64,000 bases of DNA. It comes from Streptomyces paludis (GTDB lineage Bacteria > Actinomycetota > Actinomycetes > Streptomycetales > Streptomycetaceae). The notes beneath the pieces are model-generated. The model ran no database searches. It was given only the letters and a program-made list of their open reading frames with translations, and was not told the origin of the DNA. This document shows positions 52,025 through 62,651 of the stretch, one piece after another (position 1 is the stretch's first letter; every line of letters starts with the position of its first letter). The stretch lies in NCBI RefSeq assembly GCF_003344965.1, contig NZ_CP031194.1, positions 2,418,001 through 2,482,000 on the forward strand. The letters are read 5' to 3'. Made by a program: the position numbers and the translations under genes.

Positions 52025-53725
52025 TCAGCCCGCGACGAAGGTGTGCGCCGCCTTGTCGTGCCAGCACTGCCGCCAGGGCCGGTCGACCAGACACCACAGC
52101 ACATTGCCGATCCCGACGACAAGCAGCCCCAGCACCCCGTAGACCAGCCAGCGCCGGAGCGCCGCGCCAAAGCCCGGCGCCTCATGCGTCTCGATGTCGC
52201 GCACGTCCAGACCGCACAGCTTCTTGCCGAGCGTGCGCCCCCACTTGGCGGTCGGCACCGCCTCGTACAGCAGGCCCACGACCAGCAGCGCGGCGATGAC
52301 GATGCCGAGGTAGGAGGCGGTCGTCGCGTCGAGCAGCCAGACGGTGACGGTCTCTCCGGTCTGCCGGGCCGCCTCGACCTTGTCGTCGATGTGGGTACGG
52401 GCCCGGAGCGCCAGCGGCACGGCGAGCGCGCCGACGACGACGCCCAGCACCAAGCTGTCGATCAGCCGCGCGACGAGCCGCTTGCCGAGCCCGGCGGGTC
52501 TGGACGCGGCCTGGGCGCGGGCCGCCTGGAGGAACGGGTCCTCGACCGGGGGCTTCCACGGCACGACGGGCTCGTCGGCGCCGTCCGCGCGGGCGAGCCG
52601 GTGCACCTGCTGCGCCCAGGAAGTGGCGCCGCCGCCGGTGCCGGTGCTGATGGGGGTGTCGGGAGTGGTGGGGGTGGCGGGCGCGGCGGGCGGTTCCTGC
52701 GCGATGGTGGGCTGCGCCTGAGCCGGGGCCGGGGCCTGGGGCTGCTGGAGCTGGGGGGCCTGCTGCGGCTGCGGCGGCTGGAGCTGCGGGGCGGGCGGGA
52801 GTTGCGGGGCCGGGGGGAGCTGTGGGGTCGGCGGGGACTGCGACGGCACCCTCGGCAGGGCCTTCGCGGCCTTGCTCGCCTCGATGGCGCCCTGGCTGAG
52901 AGCGCGGATCGCCATCGTCCCGTCGGCCTGTCCCGTACGGCCCGCCGCCGCGTCGCCCTCGGCCTTCGCGCGCCGGGCGGCCCGCAGGGCGCGGATGGCG
53001 ACGGTGCTGTCCACCGGGGGCTGCGCGCTCGGCGGCGGCACCAGCGGCCGGTCCGGCACACCCGTACCGGTGCCGCTGCCGGACCCCTGCTTGGGGCCGC
53101 GCCGGCCGGCCCGGATCGCGACCGTACCGTCCGAAACCGGTGGCTCGGACGGGGGCGGGGGCGCGCCCGCGACGGCGGTACGGTCCGACGCGCCGTCCGG
53201 GGAGTCGGGCGCGCGCATGCCGGGCAGCGCGCCACGGGTCGGGTCACCGGCGGACGGGCTCGCGGCCGGGTTCCGTACGCCGATACGGGGATCGACGGGC
53301 CCGGCGCCCGGCCCGGAGGCGGACTGCGGTCCCGGGACCCGGGGGTCCTGAGCCTGTCCCAGTCCCTGACCCTGCCCCTGACCTTGTCCCTGGTCCTGAC
53401 CCTGAGTTCCCCAGGAGATCCGGGCGTCACGGTCGCCGCCGAAGCCGCTCTGCCGCGAGGCGTCGGCCTGCCACGCGGACGCCGGTTCCGGCCGGGACGG
53501 TCCGGCGGGCCCCTCGTCGAGGAACACCGGGCCCGTCTCCTCGAAGCCGGGCCCCGCGGCGGCCCGTTCGGCGCCCCGCTCGGGGGGCGGATCCTGCGGC
53601 GCGGGCCGGCTCGTACCGGGCACCCAGGCGGCACCGTTCCAGTACCGGACGTATCCGGGGATCGAGGGATCCGGGTAGAAGCCTTCCCGGGGTACGTTCC
53701 CGCCGTCGCCAGGAGGAGTAGCCAA
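52025..53725 (-). CDS. RDD-family protein with DUF2510 N-terminus
   Basis: A 566-aa protein. A DUF2510 motif opens it (GFYPDPSIPGYVRYWNG), followed by a 380-residue proline/glutamine/alanine-rich linker with QG repeats. The C-terminal RDD domain reads PAGLGKRLVARLIDSLVLGV and KWGRTLGKKLCGLDVRDIE, with the helices between. TTG 53725 is the likely start (MATPPGDGG), nine bases inside a longer TTG form. The gap to the other RDD gene is 138 bp. A membrane-associated scaffold role is inference. Confidence 0.85.
   Translation of the reverse strand: MATPPGDGGNVPREGFYPDPSIPGYVRYWNGAAWVPGTSRPAPQDPPPERGAERAAAGPGFEETGPVFLDEGPAGPSRPEPASAWQADASRQSGFGGDRDARISWGTQGQDQGQGQGQGQGLGQAQDPRVPGPQSASGPGAGPVDPRIGVRNPAASPSAGDPTRGALPGMRAPDSPDGASDRTAVAGAPPPPSEPPVSDGTVAIRAGRRGPKQGSGSGTGTGVPDRPLVPPPSAQPPVDSTVAIRALRAARRAKAEGDAAAGRTGQADGTMAIRALSQGAIEASKAAKALPRVPSQSPPTPQLPPAPQLPPAPQLQPPQPQQAPQLQQPQAPAPAQAQPTIAQEPPAAPATPTTPDTPISTGTGGGATSWAQQVHRLARADGADEPVVPWKPPVEDPFLQAARAQAASRPAGLGKRLVARLIDSLVLGVVVGALAVPLALRARTHIDDKVEAARQTGETVTVWLLDATTASYLGIVIAALLVVGLLYEAVPTAKWGRTLGKKLCGLDVRDIETHEAPGFGAALRRWLVYGVLGLLVVGIGNVLWCLVDRPWRQCWHDKAAHTFVAG
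53350..53406. repeat. Imperfect CCCTGACC-type hexamer repeats in the RDD linker
   Basis: Repeats of (C/T)CCTG(A/G)(C/T) give the QGQGQGQGLG run in the linker of the large RDD protein; slippage here would vary linker length. Confidence 0.65.
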
Positions 53726-53734
53726 TGACCCCAA

Positions 53735-54148
53735 CTCCGTTCACTCGCACCATGTTTGACCTGTCCGGGCTGTCGGCTGCCGGACATGTCCGGGCGCGTC
53801 ACGCCGCTTGTCCAAGGAAGACATTAACGAAGAACGCGGGGACCGGAGGACAGAGACCGAGGACAAGAATCGCACGCGGACGGCGCTCTCCGGACGCCGA
53901 TGCGCGGTACGGGGTCACCGGGCGAGGCCGGTTCGTCAGGACATACGAAACGGCGTACGAGGCGGCGCACACCCGTACCCACGGAACGCCCGGGCACCCT
54001 CCACCCACCCCTCACTCGCCCCTCACTCGCCCCTCACCGAAGACCGGCGAAAATTCCTGCCCGAAGTCGCGTCATAGCCGGCGGGGTGGCGCCTCTCATC
54101 TGGTACGGCCCCGGTCCGGGGCCCTGGCCAGAAGAGGAAGTGCCGCTC
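53735..54148. other. 414-bp gap upstream of ssgG
   Basis: It contains a TGTCCGG/CCGGACA inverted repeat (53762-53768 with 53780-53786). Near 54011-54037 there is a CTCACTCGCCC direct repeat of about 2.5 copies. No frame here is convincing. It should hold the promoters of the divergent RDD and ssgG genes. Confidence 0.45.
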
Positions 54149-54625
54149 ATGCACACCGTGGTGGAACGAGAACTGGAACTGAGTCTGGTGCTGTCGCCGG
54201 AGCGCAGCATCCCCGTCCCTGCCCGGCTGACGTACCGCACGGACGATCCGTATGCCGTGCACATCACCTTCCACATCGGTTCGGACACCCCCGTGCACTG
54301 GACCTTCGCCCGCGAGCTGCTGGTGGAGGGGGTGTTCCGGCCGTGCGGGCACGGAGACGTACGGATCTGGCCGACGAAGGTCGCCGGCCGGGGCGTGCTC
54401 TGCTTCGCGCTCTCCTCGCCGGACGGCGACGCGCTGCTGGAGGCGCCGTCGGTGGCGGTGGCGGCGTGGGTGGAGCGCACGCTGCGGATCGTGGAGCCGG
54501 GGACCGAGGCCGACCGGCTCGGCCTCGACGAGGGGCTGACGGAGTTGCTCTCCCCGCTGCCCGCGGACGATCTGTGGCTGCGGGACCCATGGCCGTCGGA
54601 CGGCACGGCGGACGGCGATGCGTAG
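54149..54625 (+). CDS. ssgG: SsgA-like protein SsgG
   Basis: A 158-aa SALP-family sporulation/cell-division protein: ELELSLVLSPERSIPVPARL, YRTDDPYAVHITFHIG, VHWTFARELLVEGVFRPCG, SPDGDALLEAPSVAVAAW. Among SALPs, position between RDD/protease genes and hppD corresponds to ssgG (SCO2924), from memory; SsgG influences septum-site placement in sporulation hyphae. I start at ATG 54149 with AGAGGAAG upstream. The symbol rests on synteny, the family assignment on sequence. Confidence 0.85.
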   Translation: MHTVVERELELSLVLSPERSIPVPARLTYRTDDPYAVHITFHIGSDTPVHWTFARELLVEGVFRPCGHGDVRIWPTKVAGRGVLCFALSSPDGDALLEAPSVAVAAWVERTLRIVEPGTEADRLGLDEGLTELLSPLPADDLWLRDPWPSDGTADGDA

Positions 54626-54635
54626 AGGCGGCGGG

Positions 54636-54675
54636 GCCGGACACGGGTGGCCGCGGGGGCCGTACCGTGTCCGGC
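54636..54675. terminator. Terminator between ssgG and the FAD oxidase
   Basis: GCCGGACACGG (54636-54646) and CCGTGTCCGGC (54665-54675) are perfect complements between convergent genes. Confidence 0.75.
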
Positions 54676-54745
54676 ACGCCGGTCGGGCGGAGGGCGCGGA
54701 GGGCGCCGAGCGCACGAAAGGCGCCCGTCACGTGCGTAACGCCCC

Positions 54746-56113
54746 TCAGAACAGCTTGCCCGGGTTGAGCAAACCCAGCGGGTCGAACGTCTGCTTGATC
54801 CCCCGCTGCAACTCCAGACCCACCGGCCCCAGCTCGCGCGAGAGCCACTCCTTCTTGAGCACCCCCACGCCGTGCTCCCCCGTGATCGTGCCGCCCAGTT
54901 CCAGGCCGAGCGCCATGATCTCGTCGAACGAGGCGCGGGCCCGGCGGGATTCGTCGGGGTCGGCCTGGTCGAAGCAGACGACGGGGTGGGTGTTGCCGTC
55001 GCCCGCGTGCGCGCAGACGCCGATGGTCAGGTCGTGCTTACGGGCGATGGCCGCCGTGCCGTCGAGCATGTCGCCGAGCCGGGAGCGCGGTACGCACACG
55101 TCGTCGATCATGGTGGCCGACTTGACCTTCTCCAGCGCGATCAGCGACTGACGGCGGGCCTGAAGCAGCAGTTCGGACTCGGCGGCATCCGCGGCGGGCA
55201 CCACTTCGGTGGCGCCCGCCGCCACGCACAGCTCCCCGACCGCCGCGAGGTCGGCCGCCGGGTCCGGTGTGTCGAAGCCCGCGAGCAGCAGCGCCTCGGT
55301 GGACTCCGGGAGGCCCATCCGGGTCATCGCGTTGACGGCCCGTACGGTCGTACCGTCCATCAGTTCGAGGAGGGACGGGGTGTGCCCGCGCTCCATGATC
55401 CGGCAGACGGCATCGCACGCGGCGGCGGCCGAGGGGAACTCGGCGGCCAGCACCAGCTGCCGGGGCGGCAGCGGCCGGAGCGCCAGTACGGCCTTGACGA
55501 CGATGCCGAGGCTGCCCTCCGAGCCGACGAAGAGCCGCGTCAGGTCGTATCCGGCGACGCCTTTGGCCGTACGGCGCCCGGTGGTCAGCAGCCGGCCGTC
55601 CGCGAGGACGACCTCCAGCCCGAGGACGTACTCCGCGGTGACGCCGTACTTGACGCAGCACAGACCGCCGGAGGCCGTGCCGATGTTCCCGCCGATGGTG
55701 CAGGTCTCCCAGCTGGAGGGGTCCGGCGGGTAGTACAGACCGACCTCGGCGACCGCGCGCGAGAGCGTCGCGTTGACGACGCCCGGCTCGACGACGGCGA
55801 TCCGGTCGACCTGGCCGATCTCCAGGATCCGGTCCATCTTCGTCAGGGACAGGACGATGCACCCGTCCGTGGCGTTCGCGGCCCCGGACAGCCCGGTACG
55901 GGCGCCCTGCGGGACGACGGGGACGCGCAGCGCGGTGGCGGTGCGCATCACGTGCTGCACCTGTTCGACCGTGCGCGGCAGGACGACGACGGCCGGTGTG
56001 CCCGCCGCGCAGAAGCTCGCCATGTCGTGGGCGTAGGAGGCCATGACATCGGGATCGGTGATCAGCGCGTCGGCGGGGAGGGAGGACCGCAGCTGTGCGA
56101 GGAGATCATCCAT
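54746..56113 (-). CDS. FAD-linked oxidase, GlcD/D-lactate dehydrogenase type
   Basis: A 455-aa flavoprotein of the FAD-binding type 4 family with vanillyl-alcohol-oxidase fold: VVVLPRTVEQVQHVMRTATA, VPQGARTGLSGAANATDGCI, CTIGGNIGTASGGLCCVKYG, ITGEHGVGVLKKEWLSREL. It matches glycolate oxidase GlcD and D-lactate dehydrogenase; no GlcE/GlcF genes are adjacent, so a lone dehydrogenase acting on a 2-hydroxyacid is most likely. Start ATG 56113; the longer frame overlaps the divergent gene. Confidence 0.92.
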   Translation of the reverse strand: MDDLLAQLRSSLPADALITDPDVMASYAHDMASFCAAGTPAVVVLPRTVEQVQHVMRTATALRVPVVPQGARTGLSGAANATDGCIVLSLTKMDRILEIGQVDRIAVVEPGVVNATLSRAVAEVGLYYPPDPSSWETCTIGGNIGTASGGLCCVKYGVTAEYVLGLEVVLADGRLLTTGRRTAKGVAGYDLTRLFVGSEGSLGIVVKAVLALRPLPPRQLVLAAEFPSAAAACDAVCRIMERGHTPSLLELMDGTTVRAVNAMTRMGLPESTEALLLAGFDTPDPAADLAAVGELCVAAGATEVVPAADAAESELLLQARRQSLIALEKVKSATMIDDVCVPRSRLGDMLDGTAAIARKHDLTIGVCAHAGDGNTHPVVCFDQADPDESRRARASFDEIMALGLELGGTITGEHGVGVLKKEWLSRELGPVGLELQRGIKQTFDPLGLLNPGKLF

Positions 56114-56210
56114 GGGCCCAGCGTCGCATCCGGGGCCATCGGTGTGAACCCGTCTGCGATCCACCCGGCAACCCCGGACCCCCTCTTCGTATTGACGCAC
56201 AGTAATCCGT

Positions 56211-57806
56211 ATGAACGCCATGAAGACGGAGCAGACCCGGCGGACCGGTCCGATCCGGCAGGTCAGGAGGGCGGCGCTGGCGGCCGGGGTGGGAGCCGTA
56301 CTGGTCGGGGGTGTGCTGCTGTTCGTACCCGACCGGAGCGGCGGACCCGCCGCTCCCAGCCCCGAGGCGCGCGCGCTCGCGGCGGTCGGCGCGGGCGCCC
56401 CGGCGGCCCTGCCGGATCTGGCGGCGCTGGTCCGCGACCGGGAGGCCCGGGTACGGGACCATCCGGACGACGACGGGGCGTGGGCGGTGCTCGGCGCGGC
56501 GTATGTGGAGCGCGGGACCGGGCTGGGCGATCCGGCGGACTACGGGAAGGCGGAGCACGCGCTGCGGCGTTCGCTGGCGGTACGGCCCGAGGACGCCGGG
56601 GCGGCGGGAGGCCCGGGGGCCGGGGCCGCTTCCGGGGCCGACGGCAAGGCGAAGGGGGCCGCGCCCGGCGGTAACCCCGGGGCGCTGGCCGGGCTCGGCG
56701 CGCTGGCCAACGCCCGGCACGACTACGCCGCCGCCAAGCGGTGGGGCGAGAGCCTGCGCGCCCGGCGGCCGGCCGAGTGGACGGCGTATCCGGTGCTGAT
56801 CACGGCGTACCGGGGGCTCGGCGACTACACGGCGGCCGGAAAGGCGCTCACCAAGCTGAAGGACCTGCGCTCCGACACGCCGGTGCTCACCCGTGCGGCG
56901 GAGGTGTACCGCGACCGGGGCTGGCGCGAGGACGCGGAGGCGAAGGCGACCGAGGCGGTGGCGCGCGCCGCTTCGCCCGCCGAGAAGACACAGGCGCTCG
57001 GCACCCTGGGCGAGCTGGCCGGGCAGCGCGGCGAGCACACCGAGGCGCTGGGCCGCTACGACGCGGCGCTCGCGGTGACCCGGGACCATGCCCCCGCGCT
57101 GGCGGGCCGGGCCCGGGCGCTGGCCGCGCTGGGCAGGACGGACGAGGCGTCCCGCGCCTACCAGTCGGCGCTGAGCAAGCAGCCGAACCCCGAATACGCC
57201 CTGGAACTGGGCGAGTTGTACGACTCGATGGGCCTGGACGGCGATGCCCGTACGCAGTACGCGACCCTGCGCGCGCGGACCGGGGCGGCCCAGCGGCGGG
57301 GCGGGGTGAACGAGGAGCTGGTCCTCGCCCGGTTCGAGGCCGACCACGGCGATCCGCAGGCGGCCGTACTGCGGATGAAGTCGGAGTGGCGGGAGGGGCG
57401 CCGGAGCATGGCGGTGGCGGACGCGCTGGGGTGGGCGCTGTACCGGGCCGGGCAGGAGAGGGAGGCGCTGCCGTACGCGAAGAAGGCGTCGGAGCAGGGG
57501 GTGCGCAGCGCGCTGTTCGCGTACCACCGGGGCGAGATCGAACGGTCGCTGGGGATGGCGGGGGCGGCCCGGCGCCATATCGAGGAGGCGCTGCGGACCG
57601 ATCCGCACTTCTCGCCGCTGCTGGTGCCGAGGGCGCTGGACGCGCTGGACGACCTGGGCGAACCGGCGGGCGGCGGACCGGCGCAGATGGACGCCACGGC
57701 ACCGCCGGAGGCACCGACGCGGGTACGGAAGCCGGGGGCGCCGAAGGCGTCACCGTCGCCGTCACCGAAGGCGTCAGCATCGGCGTCGGCGTCGTCCGGG
57801 ACGTAA
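56211..57806 (+). CDS. TPR-repeat protein with N-terminal membrane anchor
   Basis: A 531-aa protein: membrane anchor at about 19-40 (RRAALAAGVGAVLVGGVLLF), then a TPR superhelix (AWAVLGAAYVERGTG, AEHALRRSLAVRPEDA, ALGRYDAALAVTRDHAPALA, SRAYQSALSKQPNPEYALEL, YHRGEIERSLGMAG). It ends in a proline/serine-rich tail. MNAMK start at 56211; ATG 56220 is possible. It faces outside, most likely as a protein-interaction scaffold. Confidence 0.85.
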   Translation: MNAMKTEQTRRTGPIRQVRRAALAAGVGAVLVGGVLLFVPDRSGGPAAPSPEARALAAVGAGAPAALPDLAALVRDREARVRDHPDDDGAWAVLGAAYVERGTGLGDPADYGKAEHALRRSLAVRPEDAGAAGGPGAGAASGADGKAKGAAPGGNPGALAGLGALANARHDYAAAKRWGESLRARRPAEWTAYPVLITAYRGLGDYTAAGKALTKLKDLRSDTPVLTRAAEVYRDRGWREDAEAKATEAVARAASPAEKTQALGTLGELAGQRGEHTEALGRYDAALAVTRDHAPALAGRARALAALGRTDEASRAYQSALSKQPNPEYALELGELYDSMGLDGDARTQYATLRARTGAAQRRGGVNEELVLARFEADHGDPQAAVLRMKSEWREGRRSMAVADALGWALYRAGQEREALPYAKKASEQGVRSALFAYHRGEIERSLGMAGAARRHIEEALRTDPHFSPLLVPRALDALDDLGEPAGGGPAQMDATAPPEAPTRVRKPGAPKASPSPSPKASASASASSGT

Positions 57807-57825
57807 CGGTCGCGGGGAGGGACGC

Positions 57826-57856
57826 GGGAGGGGTACGGGCCGCCCGTACCCCTCCC
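57826..57856. terminator. Perfect 14-bp terminator between TPR gene and hppD
   Basis: GGGAGGGGTACGGG (57826-57839) and CCCGTACCCCTCCC (57843-57856) are exact complements with a 3-nt loop; they serve convergent genes. Confidence 0.85.
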
Positions 57857-57869
57857 CGCGACCCTCGTC

Positions 57870-59075
<1,206 letters not shown>

Positions 59076-59175
59076 TCATGTTTTCGCTGGGCAATCTGTA
59101 CAGCAGCGGGCGGAATCCACTCGGCTGTCTGCACATGATGACCATGTTTGACTCACGCGACAGGGGAGATGGCGC

Positions 59176-59751
59176 ATGACGACCGACGGCATCGACGAAC
59201 TCGACGGCAGACTGATCGTCCTGCTGGCGCGGGAGCCCCGGATCGGCGTGCTGGAGGCGTCGCGGCGGCTGGGGGTGGCGCGCGGGACCGTACAGGCGCG
59301 GCTGGACCGGCTTCAGTCGAATGGAGTGATCCGGGGATTCGGCCCGACGGTCGACCCGGCGGCGCTCGGCTATCCGGTCACGGCGTTCGCCACGCTGGAG
59401 ATCAAGCAGGGGAAAGGCGTCGCCGTACGGGCCCACTTGGCGACCGTGCCCGAGGTTCTCGAACTGCACACCACGACCGGCCAGGGCGACATGCTGTGCC
59501 GGCTCGTGGCCCGCTCGAACGCCGATCTTCAGCGAGTGATCGACCGGGTTGTCGGGTTTGATGGCATTGTCCGGGCCTCCACGGCGATCGTCATGGAGAA
59601 CCCCGTACCCCTGCGGATCATCCCGCTGGTGGAGCAGGCGGCACGGCAGCGGGCGGGAACGGGGTCGGGAGCGGGGTCGGGAACGGCGGCGGGAACGGCG
59701 GCGGGAACGGCGGCGCGTGTGCGAGAGCGAGTGGGAGAGGAGCACAGTTGA
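59176..59751 (+). CDS. AsnC/Lrp-family regulator
   Basis: A 191-aa regulator: HTH ELDGRLIVLLAREPRIGVLE to LGVARGTVQARLDRLQSNGV, then the RAM/AsnC ligand domain (PVTAFATLEIKQGKG, VLELHTTTGQGDMLCRLVAR). The last 35 residues are a GTAAGTAA-type repeat tail from a 12-bp repeat, beyond the usual 150-aa length. Its stop overlaps the OpuCB-like TTG start. It is divergent from hppD and may sense phenylpyruvate or tyrosine compounds; inference. Confidence 0.9.
   Translation: MTTDGIDELDGRLIVLLAREPRIGVLEASRRLGVARGTVQARLDRLQSNGVIRGFGPTVDPAALGYPVTAFATLEIKQGKGVAVRAHLATVPEVLELHTTTGQGDMLCRLVARSNADLQRVIDRVVGFDGIVRASTAIVMENPVPLRIIPLVEQAARQRAGTGSGAGSGTAAGTAAGTAARVRERVGEEHS
59651..59715. repeat. 12-bp tandem repeat, about 5.4 copies, at the AsnC gene 3' end
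   Basis: Units of (C/G)G(G/T/C)CGGGA(A/G)CGG run from 59651 to 59715 and encode the glycine-threonine-alanine tail of the regulator, 30 bp before the next start. Confidence 0.85.
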
Positions 59752-60395
59752 GTTTCTGGGGCTATCTGGACAGCCAGCGCGGCCAACTGCTCACCGACGG
59801 GTTCCAGCACGTCAGCGCCGTGTTCCAGTGCATGGTGATCGCCACCGCGCTGGGCGTGCTGATCGGCGTCGTGAGCTACCGCAGCTCCTGGGGCGGGAAT
59901 CTGGCCATCCTCTCCACCGCCTCGATGCTGACCATCCCCTCCCTCGCCGCGATCGGTCTGCTGATCCCCGTGGTCGGTCTCGGGGTCGCCCCCACCGTGA
60001 TCACCCTGACGCTGTACGGGCTGCTGCCGGTCGTCCGTAACACCGTCGTCGGGCTGCGCGGGGTGGATCCGGCGCTGGTGGACGCGGCCAAGGGCATCGG
60101 GATGTCCCGTACGGCCCGGATGCTCCGGGTCGAACTGCCGCTGGCCTGGCCGCCGATCCTTACGGGTATCAGGGTCTCCACCCAGATGCTGATGGGGATC
60201 GCCGCGATCGCCGCGTACGCCTCGGGGCCGGGGCTCGGCAATGAGATCTTCCGCGGGATCGCCTCGCTGGGCAGCGCGAACGCGCTGAACCAGGTGCTCG
60301 CGGGGACGCTCGGGATCGTCATCCTGGCGCTGCTCTTCGATGCCGCGTACATCCTGCTGGGCAGGCTGACCATCCCGAGGGGGATCCGTGTCTGA
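59748..60395 (+). CDS. opuCB: Glycine betaine/choline ABC permease (OpuCB-like)
   Basis: A 215-aa permease with five or six helices and the EAA motif GVDPALVDAAKGIGMSRTA; GLGVAPTVITLTLYGLLPVV; SGPGLGNEIFRGIASLG. It starts at TTG 59748, overlapping the regulator stop (TTGA) with GAGAGGAGC upstream. It pairs with a second permease two genes downstream. Imports compatible solutes with OpuCA and OpuCC. Confidence 0.92.
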   Translation: MSFWGYLDSQRGQLLTDGFQHVSAVFQCMVIATALGVLIGVVSYRSSWGGNLAILSTASMLTIPSLAAIGLLIPVVGLGVAPTVITLTLYGLLPVVRNTVVGLRGVDPALVDAAKGIGMSRTARMLRVELPLAWPPILTGIRVSTQMLMGIAAIAAYASGPGLGNEIFRGIASLGSANALNQVLAGTLGIVILALLFDAAYILLGRLTIPRGIRV

Positions 60396-61770
60396 GGAGA
60401 AGCCGCCGGGTTCGTACGAGACGCACGAGACGCACGGGGCGTACGAGGCGCCCGAGACGCGGCCCGCGGCCTCCAGCTCCGGGGCCGGCATCCTGCTGGA
60501 GGGCCTCACCAAGCGCTATCCGGGCAGCAAGCAGCCGGCCGTGGACGACGTACACATGGAGATCAGGCCCGGCGAGACGGTGATCCTGGTGGGCCCGTCG
60601 GGCTGCGGCAAGTCGACCACCCTCAAGATGATCAACCGGCTGATCGAGCCGACCAGCGGCCGGATCACCATCGGCGACGAGGACGTGACCGATATCGACC
60701 CGGTGAAGCTGCGCCGCCGGGTCGGCTACGCGATCCAGTCGTCCGGCCTCTTCCCGCACATGACGGTCGCCGAGAACATCGCGCTCGTACCGAGGATGGT
60801 GGGCTGGTCCAAGGCGCGGGTACGGGACCGGGTCGAGGAGATGCTCGATCTGGTCGGGCTCGATCCGCGTGAGTTCCACGGCCGCTATCCGCGCCAGTTG
60901 TCGGGCGGGCAGCAGCAGCGGGTGGGGGTGGCGCGGGCGCTGGCGGCGGATCCGCCCGTACTGCTGATGGACGAACCGTTCGGCGCGGTCGACCCGATCA
61001 CCCGCGACCATCTCCAGGACGAGCTGATCCGGCTCCAGCACGAGCTGCACAAGACGATCGTGTTCGTGACGCACGACTTCGACGAGGCGATCAAGCTCGG
61101 GGACCGGATCGCGGTGCTGCGGGAGCGGTCGCAGATCGCGCAGTTCGACACACCGGAGGCGCTCCTCACCAATCCGGCGGACGACTTCGTCTCCGGTTTC
61201 GTGGGGGCGGGCGCGGCGCTGAAGCGGCTGAATCTGACGCGCGTACGGGAGGTGGAGATCGCAGACTTCCCGACGGTGACCGTCGACGACCCGCTCCAGT
61301 CGATCTTCAACAAGCTGCGCGCGGGCCCGCACAACGAGCTGCTGATGCTGGACCGGCGGAACCGTCCGTACAAGTGGCTGCGGCGCGGCGATCTGATGCG
61401 CGCGAAGGGATCGCTGGCGCGCGCGGGCCAGTTGGTGCACGACACGGTGACCCGGGACGCGACCCTGCGCGACGCGCTGGAGGCGGTCCTGATCGACAGC
61501 GGCGGCCGGGTGGCGGTGACGGGGCGGCGCGGGGAGTACATCGGGGTGGTCGACATGGAGACGCTGATCAACTCCGTGCACGAGATGCTGGAGGCGGACC
61601 GGCTGGCCGCGTTCGAGCACCAGCACGAGCAGGCGGAGCTGCTCGACGGGACCGGCCGCGCGGGCGAGGCAGGCGGGGCGGGGGCCACGGACGGCGCCAG
61701 CCGGGTGGATGAGGCCGACGGACCGGGCGGACCGGGCGGAGCGGGCGGACCGGGCGGAGCGGGCGCGTGA
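60388..61770 (+). CDS. opuCA: Glycine betaine/choline ABC ATPase with CBS domains (OpuCA-like)
   Basis: A 460-aa ATPase: Walker A GPSGCGKST, signature LSGGQQQR, Walker B VLLMDEPFGAVD, H-switch VTHDFDEAIKLGD. C-terminal CBS pair (about 305-400: FPTVTVDDPLQSIFNKL, ATLRDALEAVLIDSGG, YIGVVDMETLIN) that gates transport by ionic strength in relatives. Gly-rich tail. GTG 60388 overlaps the preceding stop by eight bases. Confidence 0.94.
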   Translation: MSEEKPPGSYETHETHGAYEAPETRPAASSSGAGILLEGLTKRYPGSKQPAVDDVHMEIRPGETVILVGPSGCGKSTTLKMINRLIEPTSGRITIGDEDVTDIDPVKLRRRVGYAIQSSGLFPHMTVAENIALVPRMVGWSKARVRDRVEEMLDLVGLDPREFHGRYPRQLSGGQQQRVGVARALAADPPVLLMDEPFGAVDPITRDHLQDELIRLQHELHKTIVFVTHDFDEAIKLGDRIAVLRERSQIAQFDTPEALLTNPADDFVSGFVGAGAALKRLNLTRVREVEIADFPTVTVDDPLQSIFNKLRAGPHNELLMLDRRNRPYKWLRRGDLMRAKGSLARAGQLVHDTVTRDATLRDALEAVLIDSGGRVAVTGRRGEYIGVVDMETLINSVHEMLEADRLAAFEHQHEQAELLDGTGRAGEAGGAGATDGASRVDEADGPGGPGGAGGPGGAGA

Positions 61771-62651
61771 ACGCGGCCACGCGGTGGAGCGGTGGCCCGC
61801 CGCCGCCGGACCGGCCGGCCTGGGAGGAGGCGGAGGACCCCACTCCGTCGCCGCCCAGCGGCCCGGCACCCGACCCGGCGGTCGGACTGCGCGGTGCGCG
61901 GCTCAGGGGGCTGCGGCGCCGGATCACCTGGCGGAAGCTGGTGACGGTGCCGGGGGCGGTCGTCGTGATCCTGCTGCTGACCTGGCTGTACGTCAGCGAC
62001 ACCCACCTCGACTCGATCGCCAGGAACTCGCTGAGCGGGGGCAATGTGCAGCTGCGGCTGTGGCAGCACATCCAGCTGACCGCGATCTCCACGTTCTGGG
62101 TGCTGGTCATCGCGCTGCCGCTGGGTATCGCGCTGACCCGGCCCGCGCTGCGGAAGGCCGCGCCGGGGGTCACGGCGCTCGCCAACATCGGGCAGGCGGC
62201 GCCCGCGATCGGGCTGCTGGCGCTGCTGGTGATCTGGCTGGGGATCGGGCCGTCGACGGCGATCGCGGGGATGGTCGTGTACGCCGTACTGCCGGTGCTG
62301 GCCAATACGGTGGCCGGGCTGCGGGCGATCGATCCGGGCCTGGTGGAGGCGGCCAAGGGCATCGGCATGTCGGGGCGGGGCACGCTGGCGAGGGTGGAAC
62401 TGCCGCTGGCGGTACCGCTGATCCTCGCGGGGGTACGGACGGCCCTCGTCCTGAACGTCGGTACGGCGACACTCGCGACGTTCGGCGGGGGCGGCGGGCT
62501 CGGTGACCTGATCACCTCGGGGATCCAGACGCAGCGGATGCCGGTGCTGATCATCGGTTCCGTACTGACGGTGTGCCTGGCGCTGATCGTGGACTGGCTG
62601 GCGTCGCTGGTGGAGGTCGTCCTGACGCCGCACGGACTGGAGACGATCTGA
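61767..62651 (+). CDS. opuCD: Glycine betaine/choline ABC permease (OpuCD-like)
   Basis: A 294-aa permease: cytoplasmic N-terminal 55 residues, then helices (VTVPGAVVVILLLTWLYV, ISTFWVLVIALPLGIALT, GLLALLVIWLGIGPS) and the EAA motif AIDPGLVEAAKGIGMSGRG. GTG start at 61767 overlaps the OpuCA stop (GTGA); its stop overlaps the OpuCC start (TGATG). Confidence 0.92.
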   Translation: MNAATRWSGGPPPPDRPAWEEAEDPTPSPPSGPAPDPAVGLRGARLRGLRRRITWRKLVTVPGAVVVILLLTWLYVSDTHLDSIARNSLSGGNVQLRLWQHIQLTAISTFWVLVIALPLGIALTRPALRKAAPGVTALANIGQAAPAIGLLALLVIWLGIGPSTAIAGMVVYAVLPVLANTVAGLRAIDPGLVEAAKGIGMSGRGTLARVELPLAVPLILAGVRTALVLNVGTATLATFGGGGGLGDLITSGIQTQRMPVLIIGSVLTVCLALIVDWLASLVEVVLTPHGLETI

